A stretch of DNA of 64,000 nt from JANQSS01 sp965249735 (GCA_965249735.1 CBDFMS010000025.1:62001-126000); one strand, 5' to 3'; positions 48,719 through 58,972 are shown, counted from the first letter of the stretch. Numbers and translations: made by a program. The notes: a model not told the origin generated them from the sequence alone.

Positions 48719-50023
48719 ATGAATCTAGAAAACTATAAAACTGCATTAACATATTTGCAACTTAAAAACAAGAAAAACCTAATTGCGTATTTAGATTCAT
48801 CAGGAGCCACATTACTTGATTTTGGATATATGCTATATGATAAAGGTAGAATTGATGATGTTGGCTTCAAAAAGTTGACAGGTCATGACGTAAAAGATCG
48901 AGAAAAAGAGTCACACTTCCAAGATTTTATAAGTAGGTTAAATAGTAATCAACTCTCATATGAAGAGCTCCAAACGAAATACTCTGAAGAACGGTACAAC
49001 ATGGCTATAAGCGAGTTTGTGAAATCCAAATTGCAAAATAATAGCCTATCCGAGAATGAGCTGTTCGAGTTTGTAAAAAGAGGAATACTATCAGAAAATA
49101 TTGTACGTCAACATCTTCGGACAAGGGGACGATCTGAGGCGGAGATTGATGAGATTTTAGGAAAAGAAGCACCTCAAGTAATAATACCAAAGTCTTTGTG
49201 GCCAACTGAGCCAAACTTAACACATGGAAATACTGATGTATTACTAGTCGGGTCACCCGGATCTGGCAAAACTATGTTTCTAGCATCTCTTTATTACTAC
49301 GGAGAGAATGAAATAGGCACATTAAACAAGGACGCAAATAACAATAAAGGATATGCCTATTCAAGCTTACTTGTTTCTACTGTCCAGCAGGGATTGTTTG
49401 TAAATAATACTCCTCCTGAATTCATATTGCATACTACAGCAGTTTTATCGGAGTCGATAACCACGAAAAATATGTTAGGTCGCAGGAAGACAAAGACTGT
49501 TGAATGCCCATTTAATTTCATTGAAATGGCCGGAGAAACCTTTTCCGATGCATTCGGCAAGAAGATGGAAGACTTTCCTGAAAACCTTAGGCATTGTTTT
49601 AAAGTCAGTCAAAATCCAAAAATTATACTACTTATTGTATCATTAATAGAAGAATATGTATCCGTTAAAATAGATGGCGCTATAATGAAGCTAAAAGCAT
49701 CTGAATTACATAATTACATTCTTGATTTCATTAAAGCGCAGGGCTTATTGGATAAAGTAGTTTCAATCGGCTTGATAATTACAAAATGGGACCTTGCCGA
49801 GGACCAATCCGATGACGGATTTAATAATCTTATAAACACTAAATACAAGAAATTTGAAGAATTGCTGAAATCATTTAAGAATGAATTTGGTATTCCCTAT
49901 GATATATTTAGCTTTAGCATCGGTGATGTTGATGACAAAAGAAAACGTTATACTTACTCAGATAAAGGTATAAGCGATGTTTATGAATGGATTCTTCACT
50001 ATGGACCCATAAGGCCGAATTAA
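48719..50023 (+). CDS. TRAFAC-type GTPase with helical N-domain
   Basis: 434 residues. The first 150 are helical and charged (adaptor-like, with repeated E-x-L motifs). The GTPase domain has G1 GSPGSGKT (residues 178-185), a switch II-like FNFIEMAGETFSD strand, and G4 TKWD (residues 355-358, LIITKWDLAED), so it prefers guanine nucleotide. The IEMAGE form of G3 and the FLASLYYY helix after G1 are like the GTPases described in multi-component conflict-type GTPase systems (DO-GTPase type); that link is from memory. It is followed 24 bases later by its probable partner. Confidence 0.75.
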   Translation: MNLENYKTALTYLQLKNKKNLIAYLDSSGATLLDFGYMLYDKGRIDDVGFKKLTGHDVKDREKESHFQDFISRLNSNQLSYEELQTKYSEERYNMAISEFVKSKLQNNSLSENELFEFVKRGILSENIVRQHLRTRGRSEAEIDEILGKEAPQVIIPKSLWPTEPNLTHGNTDVLLVGSPGSGKTMFLASLYYYGENEIGTLNKDANNNKGYAYSSLLVSTVQQGLFVNNTPPEFILHTTAVLSESITTKNMLGRRKTKTVECPFNFIEMAGETFSDAFGKKMEDFPENLRHCFKVSQNPKIILLIVSLIEEYVSVKIDGAIMKLKASELHNYILDFIKAQGLLDKVVSIGLIITKWDLAEDQSDDGFNNLINTKYKKFEELLKSFKNEFGIPYDIFSFSIGDVDDKRKRYTYSDKGISDVYEWILHYGPIRPN

Positions 50024-50047
50024 CAACGCAAGTCAGATGTCGCGAGT

Positions 50048-53044
50048 ATGATCAAATGTAAAACAACAAAATCTATAGGTCTTGCAATTTGGGGAACGAA
50101 AGGTCGATATAGAATATTGGGACTTTCCAATATCGTAACGAACGACATACCCTCTGATGATCAAGCATTACATAAGGCCTGTGCATCCAGTATATGTAAG
50201 AAATGGCTAGTTCCATTTGAGTTCAATAATAGTAAACTTGATTATTTTGATATTCATAGTCTTCCTCTTGCAACAGCTTATACAATATACCAATCTGTTT
50301 ACGATGGACATGGAAGAATTGGTTTTTATGCTATTTCAGTTTTGCTCAATCATTCAGTTCGTATTGAAGGTGACCCTATCCTCGAGTTATTATTAAGTAT
50401 TTCACGACTATTTGAACAAAATTATATCATAAAAAACGATCGTTCACAAAATATCATTAATCCTGATATTGAAGTCAATATGCACGATTTCATGGCGCTC
50501 ACTGATCACTATAATATTCAAACTAACGGTGCAAGAAATTCCAACATCTATAAAAACACAACTGCATTCATTATTGAAAATTCTCAACAGTTTGCCTATG
50601 TTGCAGAACATCAATATTTATATGGCGGATCAGAAATAATTTATCTTACACCTAACAAAACGGACTCATTATCAGGAACAGAGGAGGGTGTCAACCGGAT
50701 GGTACGAGAAATCAAGAAATCCAGAGCCACGAAGCAAATCAACATACTTCTTAAAGACAAAAGAACCGGTGCGAGACTTGATGGCAAAGTAATTCTCGAT
50801 ATTGAGCACAACCATCAAGAAATTAGGGTCTTAAATGATCAAACGACTGCAAGCATTGTCGTAATGGATGATCTTTCTCCAATAAAATATTTAGCAACAT
50901 CGAATAATAGCGGCTACGACATCACTGAAGATACAACCTATTTAAAAGACATAAAATATAATACATTAACTATAGAGCTAGAAGAAAAACCATTTCTAAT
51001 TTGTGATATCAGAATACCTAACCAACAACAGCTTACGCGGCATGATATTGAGGTTAAACTTGACGACCAAGTACTTGAAGAAACCAATTTTTCAAATATT
51101 AAAATTCATCTGAATATTGGCGAACCGGCAAGAATGATTCAAGTCTCATCAAAAAAAGTCAAGATCAGTCCTCTAACCCGGCATGTTAGTTATGAAGATG
51201 ATAGAGAATATATAACGACTAAGGAACGAAATGCTAAAAAACTCGAACTTGACCTCGAACTAATTCCCATTCTGAACATCGAAATACAAGACGCAAAAGG
51301 AAAAAAAATCATTGATGAGAAAATTGATCTTCGTGTTTCAGGATCGACATTGAATAACAATAAAATCGATCTTTCGGACTACGACCAATCGGATACCATA
51401 ATAATTTCCGCTAAGTCAGAAACATACGGCACAATTAAGGATGGGACGAGGAAGGTAGCAGACCTTCTTGGCCTTACCAAGTCAAACCAGCCTTTACAAT
51501 TACGAATGTCAGACTCAAAAGAAATTTATCCCTTAAAAATTAAATTTCAGGATAATAACAATAAACCACTCGAAGGAGTCCATTGTATTATCTATCTTGA
51601 CAATTCCGAATTTAAACGTGTCACGTCAAATGAAAAAGGTGAAGTAGAAAGTAGAGTAAATTTCAAAGATGGCTCCAAGCGACCTTCTAAAGATAATATT
51701 TCAATCACGTATCAAAAAGAGGGCTTTGAAAAAAGTAAATCACAGGAGAAAATTTCATCTAACAATACTGTCCGGTTAAATAAGCTTCAAAACTCATACG
51801 TAATCAATTTCGCTCACCCTGAAGAAATTAATGACATACAAATCGGCGTTACCCATCCGAAGCTAAGAAGAGAGAAGAAAGTAAGAATTAACAATGGCTC
51901 AATACACGTCCAATTTCCATCGGATTATACACCAAATGATATTGATGAAATTCTTTTAACTGTCAAAAAAAATCACAAAGGCATTCAGGAGGGCATACAA
52001 AAGCACATCAACATACAAAAATTGTTTGCTCAAAAAGTCAACCCCGTTTCTCTCAGAAATAATTTTGGTATTGCTAGTTTATTCAAAAGTCGCTTGATTA
52101 GATCTGGCATTTTATTTATTGGACTCACATCCTTAATATTTGTTGGTTACAGGCAGGGATGGATTGATATTTTTCAAAATGATGAAACAACTAAATCAAC
52201 AACTAATCCTGTAGGAAACACCGAGGATGAGGAAGGAACTAAACCTATAGACCCTAAGGATCTACAAGAACAAAAAAAATATATCGAAAAACAACTAGAA
52301 AACCACCGTTTTACGACTAATTTGGAGGAATTTAATTCTAGTATCAAAAAAGTTAAAGAAAAAGACGAAGAATGGTTACATGATAAAAATCGTAGTAGTC
52401 AAATAGAAAACTATCAAATGGCTTGTGATTTGGTCACTAAAACCGAAGGTGATAAGCGACTTAATGAAGAGGAAATCAAGCAATTAGAAAAACTTAAAGA
52501 CAGTAATGATTTCAATGATGAACAAAAGCAATACCTACAAAAATTGTATGAATCAAGTAAGAAAATCGAATCGGCGCTGCCAACGGAATCAATAACGAAG
52601 GATGAAACTAAGAATCCAGCTGAACCTTCCGGAGATCAATGCGAATCGAAGAATGTACAATCACTCATCACTCAATTGAAAGAGGAAATTGAATTAACAT
52701 CTTTCGATGATGTAAAGCATAAAATAGAAAATCCCATGGCGGAACTCGAGGAAGCGTGTCCTAATAATGAATGGTTGGCTTCAAATCTAATGAAAATCAA
52801 TAATTATAATATAGTAGCCAGAGCCCACTGGAGCGGGCATTACCTAATCGATTCGAATGAAAGCTTAAAGAATACAGTTTCAATCAAAGATGTTCAATCT
52901 AAAATTGACGAACTGGATAAGTGCATTGTTAATTATAGTAATACTCTTAACAATAAACAAAAGAACGAGCTGAATTTGTTGAGAGATAAATTAGCAAGAT
53001 TAGGCATTGAAAAATGGGATAATAACTTTCTAGAGCAACAATAA
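50048..53044 (+). CDS. Large single-span protein, probable GTPase-associated (GAP1-like) N-domain with beta-sandwich repeats
   Basis: 998 residues. Residues 1-230 have a GRIGFYAISVLL motif (near 92) that resembles the N-terminal domain of GTPase-associated protein 1, a partner of the neighbouring GTPase type. Residues 235-650 hold four or five carboxypeptidase-regulatory-like beta repeats (ILLKDKRTGARLDGKVILDI, IKFQDNNNKPLEGVHCIIYL). One membrane helix lies at residues 688-706 (GILFIGLTSLIFVGYR), and an outer coiled coil with acidic linker ends the protein. It therefore bridges cytosol and periplasm, like the protein at 56765-58972. GAP1 relation is inferred. Confidence 0.6.
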   Translation: MIKCKTTKSIGLAIWGTKGRYRILGLSNIVTNDIPSDDQALHKACASSICKKWLVPFEFNNSKLDYFDIHSLPLATAYTIYQSVYDGHGRIGFYAISVLLNHSVRIEGDPILELLLSISRLFEQNYIIKNDRSQNIINPDIEVNMHDFMALTDHYNIQTNGARNSNIYKNTTAFIIENSQQFAYVAEHQYLYGGSEIIYLTPNKTDSLSGTEEGVNRMVREIKKSRATKQINILLKDKRTGARLDGKVILDIEHNHQEIRVLNDQTTASIVVMDDLSPIKYLATSNNSGYDITEDTTYLKDIKYNTLTIELEEKPFLICDIRIPNQQQLTRHDIEVKLDDQVLEETNFSNIKIHLNIGEPARMIQVSSKKVKISPLTRHVSYEDDREYITTKERNAKKLELDLELIPILNIEIQDAKGKKIIDEKIDLRVSGSTLNNNKIDLSDYDQSDTIIISAKSETYGTIKDGTRKVADLLGLTKSNQPLQLRMSDSKEIYPLKIKFQDNNNKPLEGVHCIIYLDNSEFKRVTSNEKGEVESRVNFKDGSKRPSKDNISITYQKEGFEKSKSQEKISSNNTVRLNKLQNSYVINFAHPEEINDIQIGVTHPKLRREKKVRINNGSIHVQFPSDYTPNDIDEILLTVKKNHKGIQEGIQKHINIQKLFAQKVNPVSLRNNFGIASLFKSRLIRSGILFIGLTSLIFVGYRQGWIDIFQNDETTKSTTNPVGNTEDEEGTKPIDPKDLQEQKKYIEKQLENHRFTTNLEEFNSSIKKVKEKDEEWLHDKNRSSQIENYQMACDLVTKTEGDKRLNEEEIKQLEKLKDSNDFNDEQKQYLQKLYESSKKIESALPTESITKDETKNPAEPSGDQCESKNVQSLITQLKEEIELTSFDDVKHKIENPMAELEEACPNNEWLASNLMKINNYNIVARAHWSGHYLIDSNESLKNTVSIKDVQSKIDELDKCIVNYSNTLNNKQKNELNLLRDKLARLGIEKWDNNFLEQQ

Positions 53045-53120
53045 GCAATACAATACTCCAAGCCAATAATAAATAACGCAAAAAAGACGTAGGTATAAAA
53101 TAATATTAATTACAATAACA

Positions 53121-53708
53121 ATGTCACTTTACTTTACATACCAATACGCCAAATATTCAGCAAGAAAAGATTTTGTATCAAGTAAAAATACCATCGTTAG
53201 TGGACTATATGAAGACGTGACGCAAGACTTTGCGAATTCTCACACAAGCCCAGAATCAACGACTATAGCAAATGCTTTTATCGAATATCAAGATCATTGT
53301 GAAAAGGAGGACGTAAAGGGACTAATCCAAAAACCGGAAAAGGAGATACCTTTCTCCGGTTTTGATACTATCCACAATATTATAAACAAATCTTTGCCAA
53401 CATTGGAGTCTTTATCACTAAAATCTCCATGGTTGATTTCCAACAGAAGAAAGATCGAAGTAGACAAACTAGCTTCTTACATAACACTGAATTCTAAACG
53501 ACGTTTAAAGGACTTTCTCGTAGGAGTAGCAAAACATTTTCGATCTAAAATGCGAAAAGCAACCTTCCAAACAGGTGAAAGGTTCGAGAAACTCATAGTT
53601 ACCTCAATGCTTTATATAAAACAAATTGAATATATCGTAGACAGTTACATGTTTATTCAAAAGGCCGCCTATACTGATTTTTTAGGAGAACACAACCATG
53701 ATGAATGA
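53121..53708 (+). CDS. Unknown soluble helical protein of the srf-like cluster
   Basis: 195 residues, no signal peptide or membrane span, basic middle (NSKRRLKDFLVGVAKHF RSKMRK, two adjacent segments) and a helical C-terminus. Start ATG 53121 after a 76-base gap in which no promoter consensus is seen. In line with the cluster on both sides, it is likely a cytosolic component. Family not recognised. Confidence 0.55.
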   Translation: MSLYFTYQYAKYSARKDFVSSKNTIVSGLYEDVTQDFANSHTSPESTTIANAFIEYQDHCEKEDVKGLIQKPEKEIPFSGFDTIHNIINKSLPTLESLSLKSPWLISNRRKIEVDKLASYITLNSKRRLKDFLVGVAKHFRSKMRKATFQTGERFEKLIVTSMLYIKQIEYIVDSYMFIQKAAYTDFLGEHNHDE

Positions 53709-53730
53709 ATATCTGTAAATAATTTAAAAA

Positions 53731-54684
53731 ATGGATGATTTAAGGAAAAAATTGATTGTATTTGGAGGGATAATAGGCTTTCTTGTTGTGGCATACGTGG
53801 GATATACTTTTTACAACGGAGGTACCGAGGACGATGACATTGACCCTGACCCTACTGACCTACCCATCACGGAAATGATCGATTGGTATAAGAACAATGT
53901 TGAGTATGGTTTCGACTCTGGTAGCGGAGTTGAACAAGCTTCATTCTATTTTTACAGCTTTTCACATGCTATTATTCATGATACGACAAGTATCCACAAA
54001 TCAGCTTGGGTGAATAAATTGCTGGGAGAGTATGCCTCCAAGCTAAGCCAAGAAATTCAACGACATTGTCGGTACGATGATTACAACTATAGATACTATG
54101 AATCATTGAGGGATACTTCAAAAGTAGTTCTTAAAAAATTAGAGAACAGAAGTGACATGGAGAGCATTACCAAAGGCTTAGACACAATGGCATATACATT
54201 GTATCTGTCAGTCCTTGGGCATAAAATAGCAGATAAAACCTCCAAAATTGCTAATAATGAATTCTTCAGCAATGTCCAATACGATAAATATATGGCCCGG
54301 GCAGAAAAAATTGAAGCAAGGGCATTTTTAAATCAAAATGCACATGTCATGCAACAAACACCTCTTGCAAAGAACATCCTTAATCAATGGAAACGAGATT
54401 ATAATTATATTTCAAAATTGAAACCAGAGCACGATCCTTTGGGTGTTATTCGATTTAACTGCTCATCGGTTAAAACTGAATTATATGTCCAAAAATGCAA
54501 AGAGGAAAAAGAGCACGCTTTCAACAGTTATATTCGTAGGGCGAACACCGTTGATCCTAGTCTTGAACAAGCGGAGTGGGTCATAGGTGAATTGGACTGC
54601 TACCCACTGAAATCGATCTCAAAAGAATATTATGATCGTTGCCGTCAGACCAAAATTAATTACGAAAAGCAATTCAGACAATAA
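53731..54684 (+). CDS. Membrane-anchored protein with helical periplasmic domain, unknown function
   Basis: 317 residues. A single N-terminal membrane helix (LIVFGGIIGFLVVAYVGYTFY, two parts, residues 7-27) precedes a short acidic, Asp/Pro-rich linker (DDDIDPDPTDLP) and a helical domain of about 270 residues with two cysteines near the C-terminus. Last base of its stop is the first base of the next gene's ATG (ATAATGAG), so translation is coupled. No family recognised; probably the periplasmic part of the same complex. Confidence 0.6.
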   Translation: MDDLRKKLIVFGGIIGFLVVAYVGYTFYNGGTEDDDIDPDPTDLPITEMIDWYKNNVEYGFDSGSGVEQASFYFYSFSHAIIHDTTSIHKSAWVNKLLGEYASKLSQEIQRHCRYDDYNYRYYESLRDTSKVVLKKLENRSDMESITKGLDTMAYTLYLSVLGHKIADKTSKIANNEFFSNVQYDKYMARAEKIEARAFLNQNAHVMQQTPLAKNILNQWKRDYNYISKLKPEHDPLGVIRFNCSSVKTELYVQKCKEEKEHAFNSYIRRANTVDPSLEQAEWVIGELDCYPLKSISKEYYDRCRQTKINYEKQFRQ

Positions 54685-55787
54685 TGAGACTTTTAGTAAT
54701 ACCATTGTTTGTTGTGTTTTTAGAATGTCTTCCAACTACAATATGTCTATGTCAGGAAAAGTCTGATAGCACAAGCCAAATTACGCCCATTATATCACAA
54801 AACGACTACAGCCGAATTCTTGTTACGGTTGATAGTTTGCAAAGGGTCAAAGGCACACGTAACGTAGAATTGTCTGATTCAAAAGCAAATTTTCAAAGTC
54901 AATTAGACTCGCTGAGGAGCGTCATATCGATGCAAGACAAAGCCATATCGGGAAAAGAAGAATCCCAAAAGGAAATAGATTCTTTGAAAGTCCGAATCAA
55001 AGAGAAGCAAAGTCAGGCTGTTCATTTTAAAGATCAACGAACACGTTTGGATTCGCTATCCTCCATATTTAAAAAAAATGAATTGTCCTCGGTCCAACAA
55101 GAAAATCTCATTGACTCGCTTCACGATGAAATGGAAAAGTTGAAAAATAAAATCAATTCACAGAGTAATGAAATTGCCAAATTGGCTTTGGATCTGACAG
55201 GAAAACAGAATCAAATAAATGAAATAAACGCAATTATTGATTCTGTCTCAAATCATGACTCAGTTCATTTTGCTGGCTTTTTGAACAAAGCTACGCAACA
55301 AATAACCAATGACAATTACGATGGCACTTTGGAAGAGAATCACTTTTTGGTTTCCGGTATCCTAAACAGAGGGATTTATAGAGATGAACGTATGGAGAAA
55401 GAACTTGCCTTCAACGCTTATTTAAATTTGGCGAAGCTGTTATCAAGAACCAATCAATTATTAAATTCAAAATACATTAAAGTAGAGGTTGAGCGAATGA
55501 TTTCTAAATTGGAAGAATTCCAATCTGATTCGAAAATGATGTTTTCGGAAAACATACTGAATATCATCCAATCAAAATTGACATTATTGAGAAGATATTG
55601 TAAAGCAAATTTTAAGTGTCATGACATGCTTGAGCTACAAGAAGTCGGCGGCAATCCAGACATGAAGTATATTAAATCCATCAGACATAAATACAAATTT
55701 TTGTACGATATTTTTATTTCTAACACCGGGACTCTTAGACCTTTTCAAGGAAATCCCCTTAATTATCAGCCTTGTAAGAATGACTAA
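54684..55787 (+). CDS. Periplasmic coiled-coil protein A
   Basis: 367 residues with a signal peptide (MRLLVIPLFVVFLECL, cleavage near LCQ). Residues 55-190 are a long coiled coil (SDSKANFQSQLDSLRSVISM, KVRIKEKQSQAVHFKDQR). A helical C-domain ends ...NYQPCKND. It overlaps the next gene by eight bases. The next gene encodes a smaller protein with the same plan and the ending PFPKCND, so the pair look like diverged paralogues. Function unknown. Confidence 0.6.
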   Translation: MRLLVIPLFVVFLECLPTTICLCQEKSDSTSQITPIISQNDYSRILVTVDSLQRVKGTRNVELSDSKANFQSQLDSLRSVISMQDKAISGKEESQKEIDSLKVRIKEKQSQAVHFKDQRTRLDSLSSIFKKNELSSVQQENLIDSLHDEMEKLKNKINSQSNEIAKLALDLTGKQNQINEINAIIDSVSNHDSVHFAGFLNKATQQITNDNYDGTLEENHFLVSGILNRGIYRDERMEKELAFNAYLNLAKLLSRTNQLLNSKYIKVEVERMISKLEEFQSDSKMMFSENILNIIQSKLTLLRRYCKANFKCHDMLELQEVGGNPDMKYIKSIRHKYKFLYDIFISNTGTLRPFQGNPLNYQPCKND

Positions 55788-56676
55788 GTTGACGTACATT
55801 ATTATATTTCTTCTCATTTTCGGATCAATCAGCCATAATAGTGGTGCTCAAATCAATAAAGAGCATTTCGATTCTTTGATTATTGAAAAATCAAATTTGT
55901 CGAAGGAAATACATTCAATAAGCATTACTTTAAAAGATTCTGAGCACTCTTTTAAAGAGGAAAGAAAGGATTTACTTAGGCAATGGAAGAAAAGAAAAAG
56001 TTCACTTGACGAAGTGAATGTTTTAGTCAATGAAACGTCATCACAAAACATGTTATTATCGGAATTGATAGGAGTTGAGGCAAAACAACGCTCTGTTATC
56101 GATTCCATAAAAATTCTTGAAGTGGAGTTATCCAATTTGACTCAGAACAATTATCAAATAGTCAGGTTAAGCGATACAGTCCTTTCATTACAGAAACAAT
56201 TTGATGGTACTATTTTAAAACAAAAGAAATTATTGGCTAAGAATTCTGACGCAGATTCAAAACTGAGCAAATTGCAAATAAACCAATCGGAGCTACGTCT
56301 TTTCCAAATTGTTTCCATTCCTGTTACATCCACAAACCCTGACACTCCGAATGAAATACTTGAGTATCTAGAAAGGGAACCGTACGATAAGCTAAAAGTC
56401 CAAAGATTCATGGCCTCATGCCCTGAGAGTAAAAAAAACCTAAAACTTAGGGTGAGTGAATATTGTCTCCATACGCGTAAAGCCTATATCATCATTCAAC
56501 AATTGATTCAAAAAAATGATGTACAATTCGCACTAAAACTCTATAACATTAAATACAAATCTGAGGTGGAATCATGGAAGGAATCTTATCCTTGGCTCTA
56601 CAAAAACTTTATAGAAAACTTAAATCATATGGATGATGGTGTGAATACCTTGCCATTTCCTAAATGTAATGATTGA
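55780..56676 (+). CDS. Periplasmic coiled-coil protein B (paralogue of A)
   Basis: 298 residues; signal peptide (IIIFLLIFGSISHNSGAQ), coiled coil in residues 30-160 with repeated heptads, and a helical C-domain with WKESYPWLYKNFIENL and the end PFPKCND, comparable to protein A. Overlapping starts and the same architecture suggest they form a heteromeric rod in the periplasm. Followed by an 88-base gap before the next gene. Confidence 0.6.
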   Translation: MTKLTYIIIFLLIFGSISHNSGAQINKEHFDSLIIEKSNLSKEIHSISITLKDSEHSFKEERKDLLRQWKKRKSSLDEVNVLVNETSSQNMLLSELIGVEAKQRSVIDSIKILEVELSNLTQNNYQIVRLSDTVLSLQKQFDGTILKQKKLLAKNSDADSKLSKLQINQSELRLFQIVSIPVTSTNPDTPNEILEYLEREPYDKLKVQRFMASCPESKKNLKLRVSEYCLHTRKAYIIIQQLIQKNDVQFALKLYNIKYKSEVESWKESYPWLYKNFIENLNHMDDGVNTLPFPKCND

Positions 56677-56764
56677 ATATGGCTCTTGGAGAATGCTGAA
56701 TAAAGAAATTATAATTTTAGTATTGAGCGTTCATTTAAATTTTGATTCATAAAAAGAATCCATC

Positions 56765-58972
56765 ATGTTAGTTGTAGCTGAAAGTATAAATGAAAATTTA
56801 AGATACACGTTGTCTCCTAGACGGCAGGAAGCAGTGCATGACAAGCTTGAGGAGATTTTGCCAAATGAACTTGCTTCGATTTTTTTGTTCCCAAGAGAAA
56901 AAGGTAAAAAGACACAATGGGGACTATTAGATGAATATGCGCAAATTGAAAAGATACTAAGATATAGTCAACTAGGTGAAAATGAAAAAAGCTTGGTTGG
57001 TGACAAACTTCAGGAATTGTATGAATTTCTTAATCATAAAGAAAATTCAATTCCCGAAATTAAAGGCCTATCTCGTAAAATTTGCAGCATACCCAGCATT
57101 GATAGCGCCATGCTACTCGTTATAGATGGCATACAACGCGTTGCTCTTGCAGATTGGGCGCATTTACCCATGGATCCTTCAAAAGGACTGATGTCATTCG
57201 AAAAAATTGTAGGTAAGCCAAGACCTAAGTTTCCAACTAAATTGCAGTTTTTGTATTCCGATGGTAGTTGTTTAATAAATGAAAACATAAAGATTCGGTA
57301 TCGAGGATACTTAAAAGAACATGAGACAGATAAGACGGGTATAGTTGATCAGGGACACCTTCCAATTGGAGCCCAGCTCGAGGTATATCGTGACTCAGGT
57401 GGCAAAATAACTAGTGTTGGTGAAGTCACCACGAAATCTGGTCAAGAATTATATACCGTCACCTTGGACTATCTCACAGATTTATTAATAACCGTCAAAG
57501 ATGACAAAGGACATCTACTTGATGATTTTACATTACGAATTGAGAACCAAGGTGTGCTTCATGATCAAAAAAGTTCGAAGGGACGTATTGAGATTGGAGG
57601 TCTGTTGGCTGGCACACATGTAAGAATATCCGACAAGGAGGGTCTTGGGGAAGTTATCGACTATAGATTGCAGAAAACTGATAATCATGCCGAATATATT
57701 GTTAATACCAGAATCATATTACCACCGCCAGATCCAAAGTCCACCAAGTTTTACTTATACGATTTTGACGGTAGTAGTTTGTCAAATGCAACTTTAAAAA
57801 TTAAGCAATCAAGTGATCTGGAAACCACGTACCACGATGGCGGATATTATACGATTCCATCTAACAAACTCCAACAAAACAAGAAAGCGAAAGCCCTAAT
57901 TGAAGTAAACCGAGATGAGAAAATAATAAAGCAATACGTGTCCAGGCTGCGTATAGAGCCCAACAAGAGTGAATATCATATAAAATTGAAAAGAAATTAT
58001 TGGTGGTTGCTACTGTTGTTGATTCCTTTGCTCCTTTTATTACTACTTACACTCAATAAATCTTTTGTCGTGCAGGTCCACGATTTTACTGGTAAACCAG
58101 TGAGCGAAGCACATGTTTCATTTGATTACTCTTATGAAAATTTGTTTGATTTTGAGGCTTCTACTTTTTTCTCTAACGCATCCGTTAGCCGCGTGGGCAA
58201 TACGAGTCTAAAAGGAAATGCGGCATTCGACACGCTGGCTTATACACTTTACGATCGCTTATTCTACAATTCTAGAAAAGCAAGGATTCGGATTACTACA
58301 TTCGACAATTGCCTCATGGACACCACTGTCTACATCAAATTCTACAAGTGGAATGATACAATAAAGGTTAAAGTCAAACCTACAACTCAAGATTTGGATT
58401 TCATTGTGCGAAGTGTAACGAACCTGGAACCAGTAGAAAACGCTAATGTCAACTATACTCTCAGTTTCAGGGATATAGTTGTACAGCGAGGTCAGATGAA
58501 GTCCGACAAGAACGGAAGTATAAGCTTAAAGGCAGTACCAATTTGCGGCGTGCTTAATCAAATCAGCGCAGACAAATCTGGATATTTTCCTGACACGATT
58601 ATTAATAAATCGATCACCTTTCTTTCAGAAGACATATTAAATAGAACTTTATATCTTAATAAACCACAACCCTGTGATACACGTTTATCTGGCGGTATAG
58701 AAGGGTTGACGAAAATTTACAAAATTGATTATAAGGACAAGGAATATATCCTGAGCTGGGACTTTCTTGTTCAAAAAGATAGGCTTATTTTGCGTGAAGG
58801 ACCGTATAAGAGTGGAAGAATACTATTCGACACTTGGTGGAAATCTGGAACAGGAGATTTTGATTTCATACCTGATCAGGTCTGCGGTGGTTGTGATTTT
58901 ATTAATATCGAAATAAAAGGAAGCGTTGAGACCACTGAGTGGCATTTGAACTTGAATTGTCCAAATAATTAA
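56765..58972 (+). CDS. Single-span protein with SrfA-like N-domain and extracellular beta-sandwich domains
   Basis: 735 residues. Residues 60-165 contain GENEKSLVGDKLQELYEFL, CSIPSIDSAMLLVIDGIQ and RVALADWAHL, the same order of motifs as in the protease at 45291 (GDSEK..., FPSLEFVFY, FWGF), so a shared domain. Residues 170-400 hold two or three carboxypeptidase-like beta repeats. A membrane helix YWWLLLLLIPLLLLLLLTL (residues about 411-430) resembles that of the protease. The outer part has two further repeats (VHDFTGKPVSEAHVSF, SVTNLEPVENANVNYTL) and a C-terminal domain. Probably a structural bridge of the complex. Confidence 0.6.
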   Translation: MLVVAESINENLRYTLSPRRQEAVHDKLEEILPNELASIFLFPREKGKKTQWGLLDEYAQIEKILRYSQLGENEKSLVGDKLQELYEFLNHKENSIPEIKGLSRKICSIPSIDSAMLLVIDGIQRVALADWAHLPMDPSKGLMSFEKIVGKPRPKFPTKLQFLYSDGSCLINENIKIRYRGYLKEHETDKTGIVDQGHLPIGAQLEVYRDSGGKITSVGEVTTKSGQELYTVTLDYLTDLLITVKDDKGHLLDDFTLRIENQGVLHDQKSSKGRIEIGGLLAGTHVRISDKEGLGEVIDYRLQKTDNHAEYIVNTRIILPPPDPKSTKFYLYDFDGSSLSNATLKIKQSSDLETTYHDGGYYTIPSNKLQQNKKAKALIEVNRDEKIIKQYVSRLRIEPNKSEYHIKLKRNYWWLLLLLIPLLLLLLLTLNKSFVVQVHDFTGKPVSEAHVSFDYSYENLFDFEASTFFSNASVSRVGNTSLKGNAAFDTLAYTLYDRLFYNSRKARIRITTFDNCLMDTTVYIKFYKWNDTIKVKVKPTTQDLDFIVRSVTNLEPVENANVNYTLSFRDIVVQRGQMKSDKNGSISLKAVPICGVLNQISADKSGYFPDTIINKSITFLSEDILNRTLYLNKPQPCDTRLSGGIEGLTKIYKIDYKDKEYILSWDFLVQKDRLILREGPYKSGRILFDTWWKSGTGDFDFIPDQVCGGCDFINIEIKGSVETTEWHLNLNCPNN

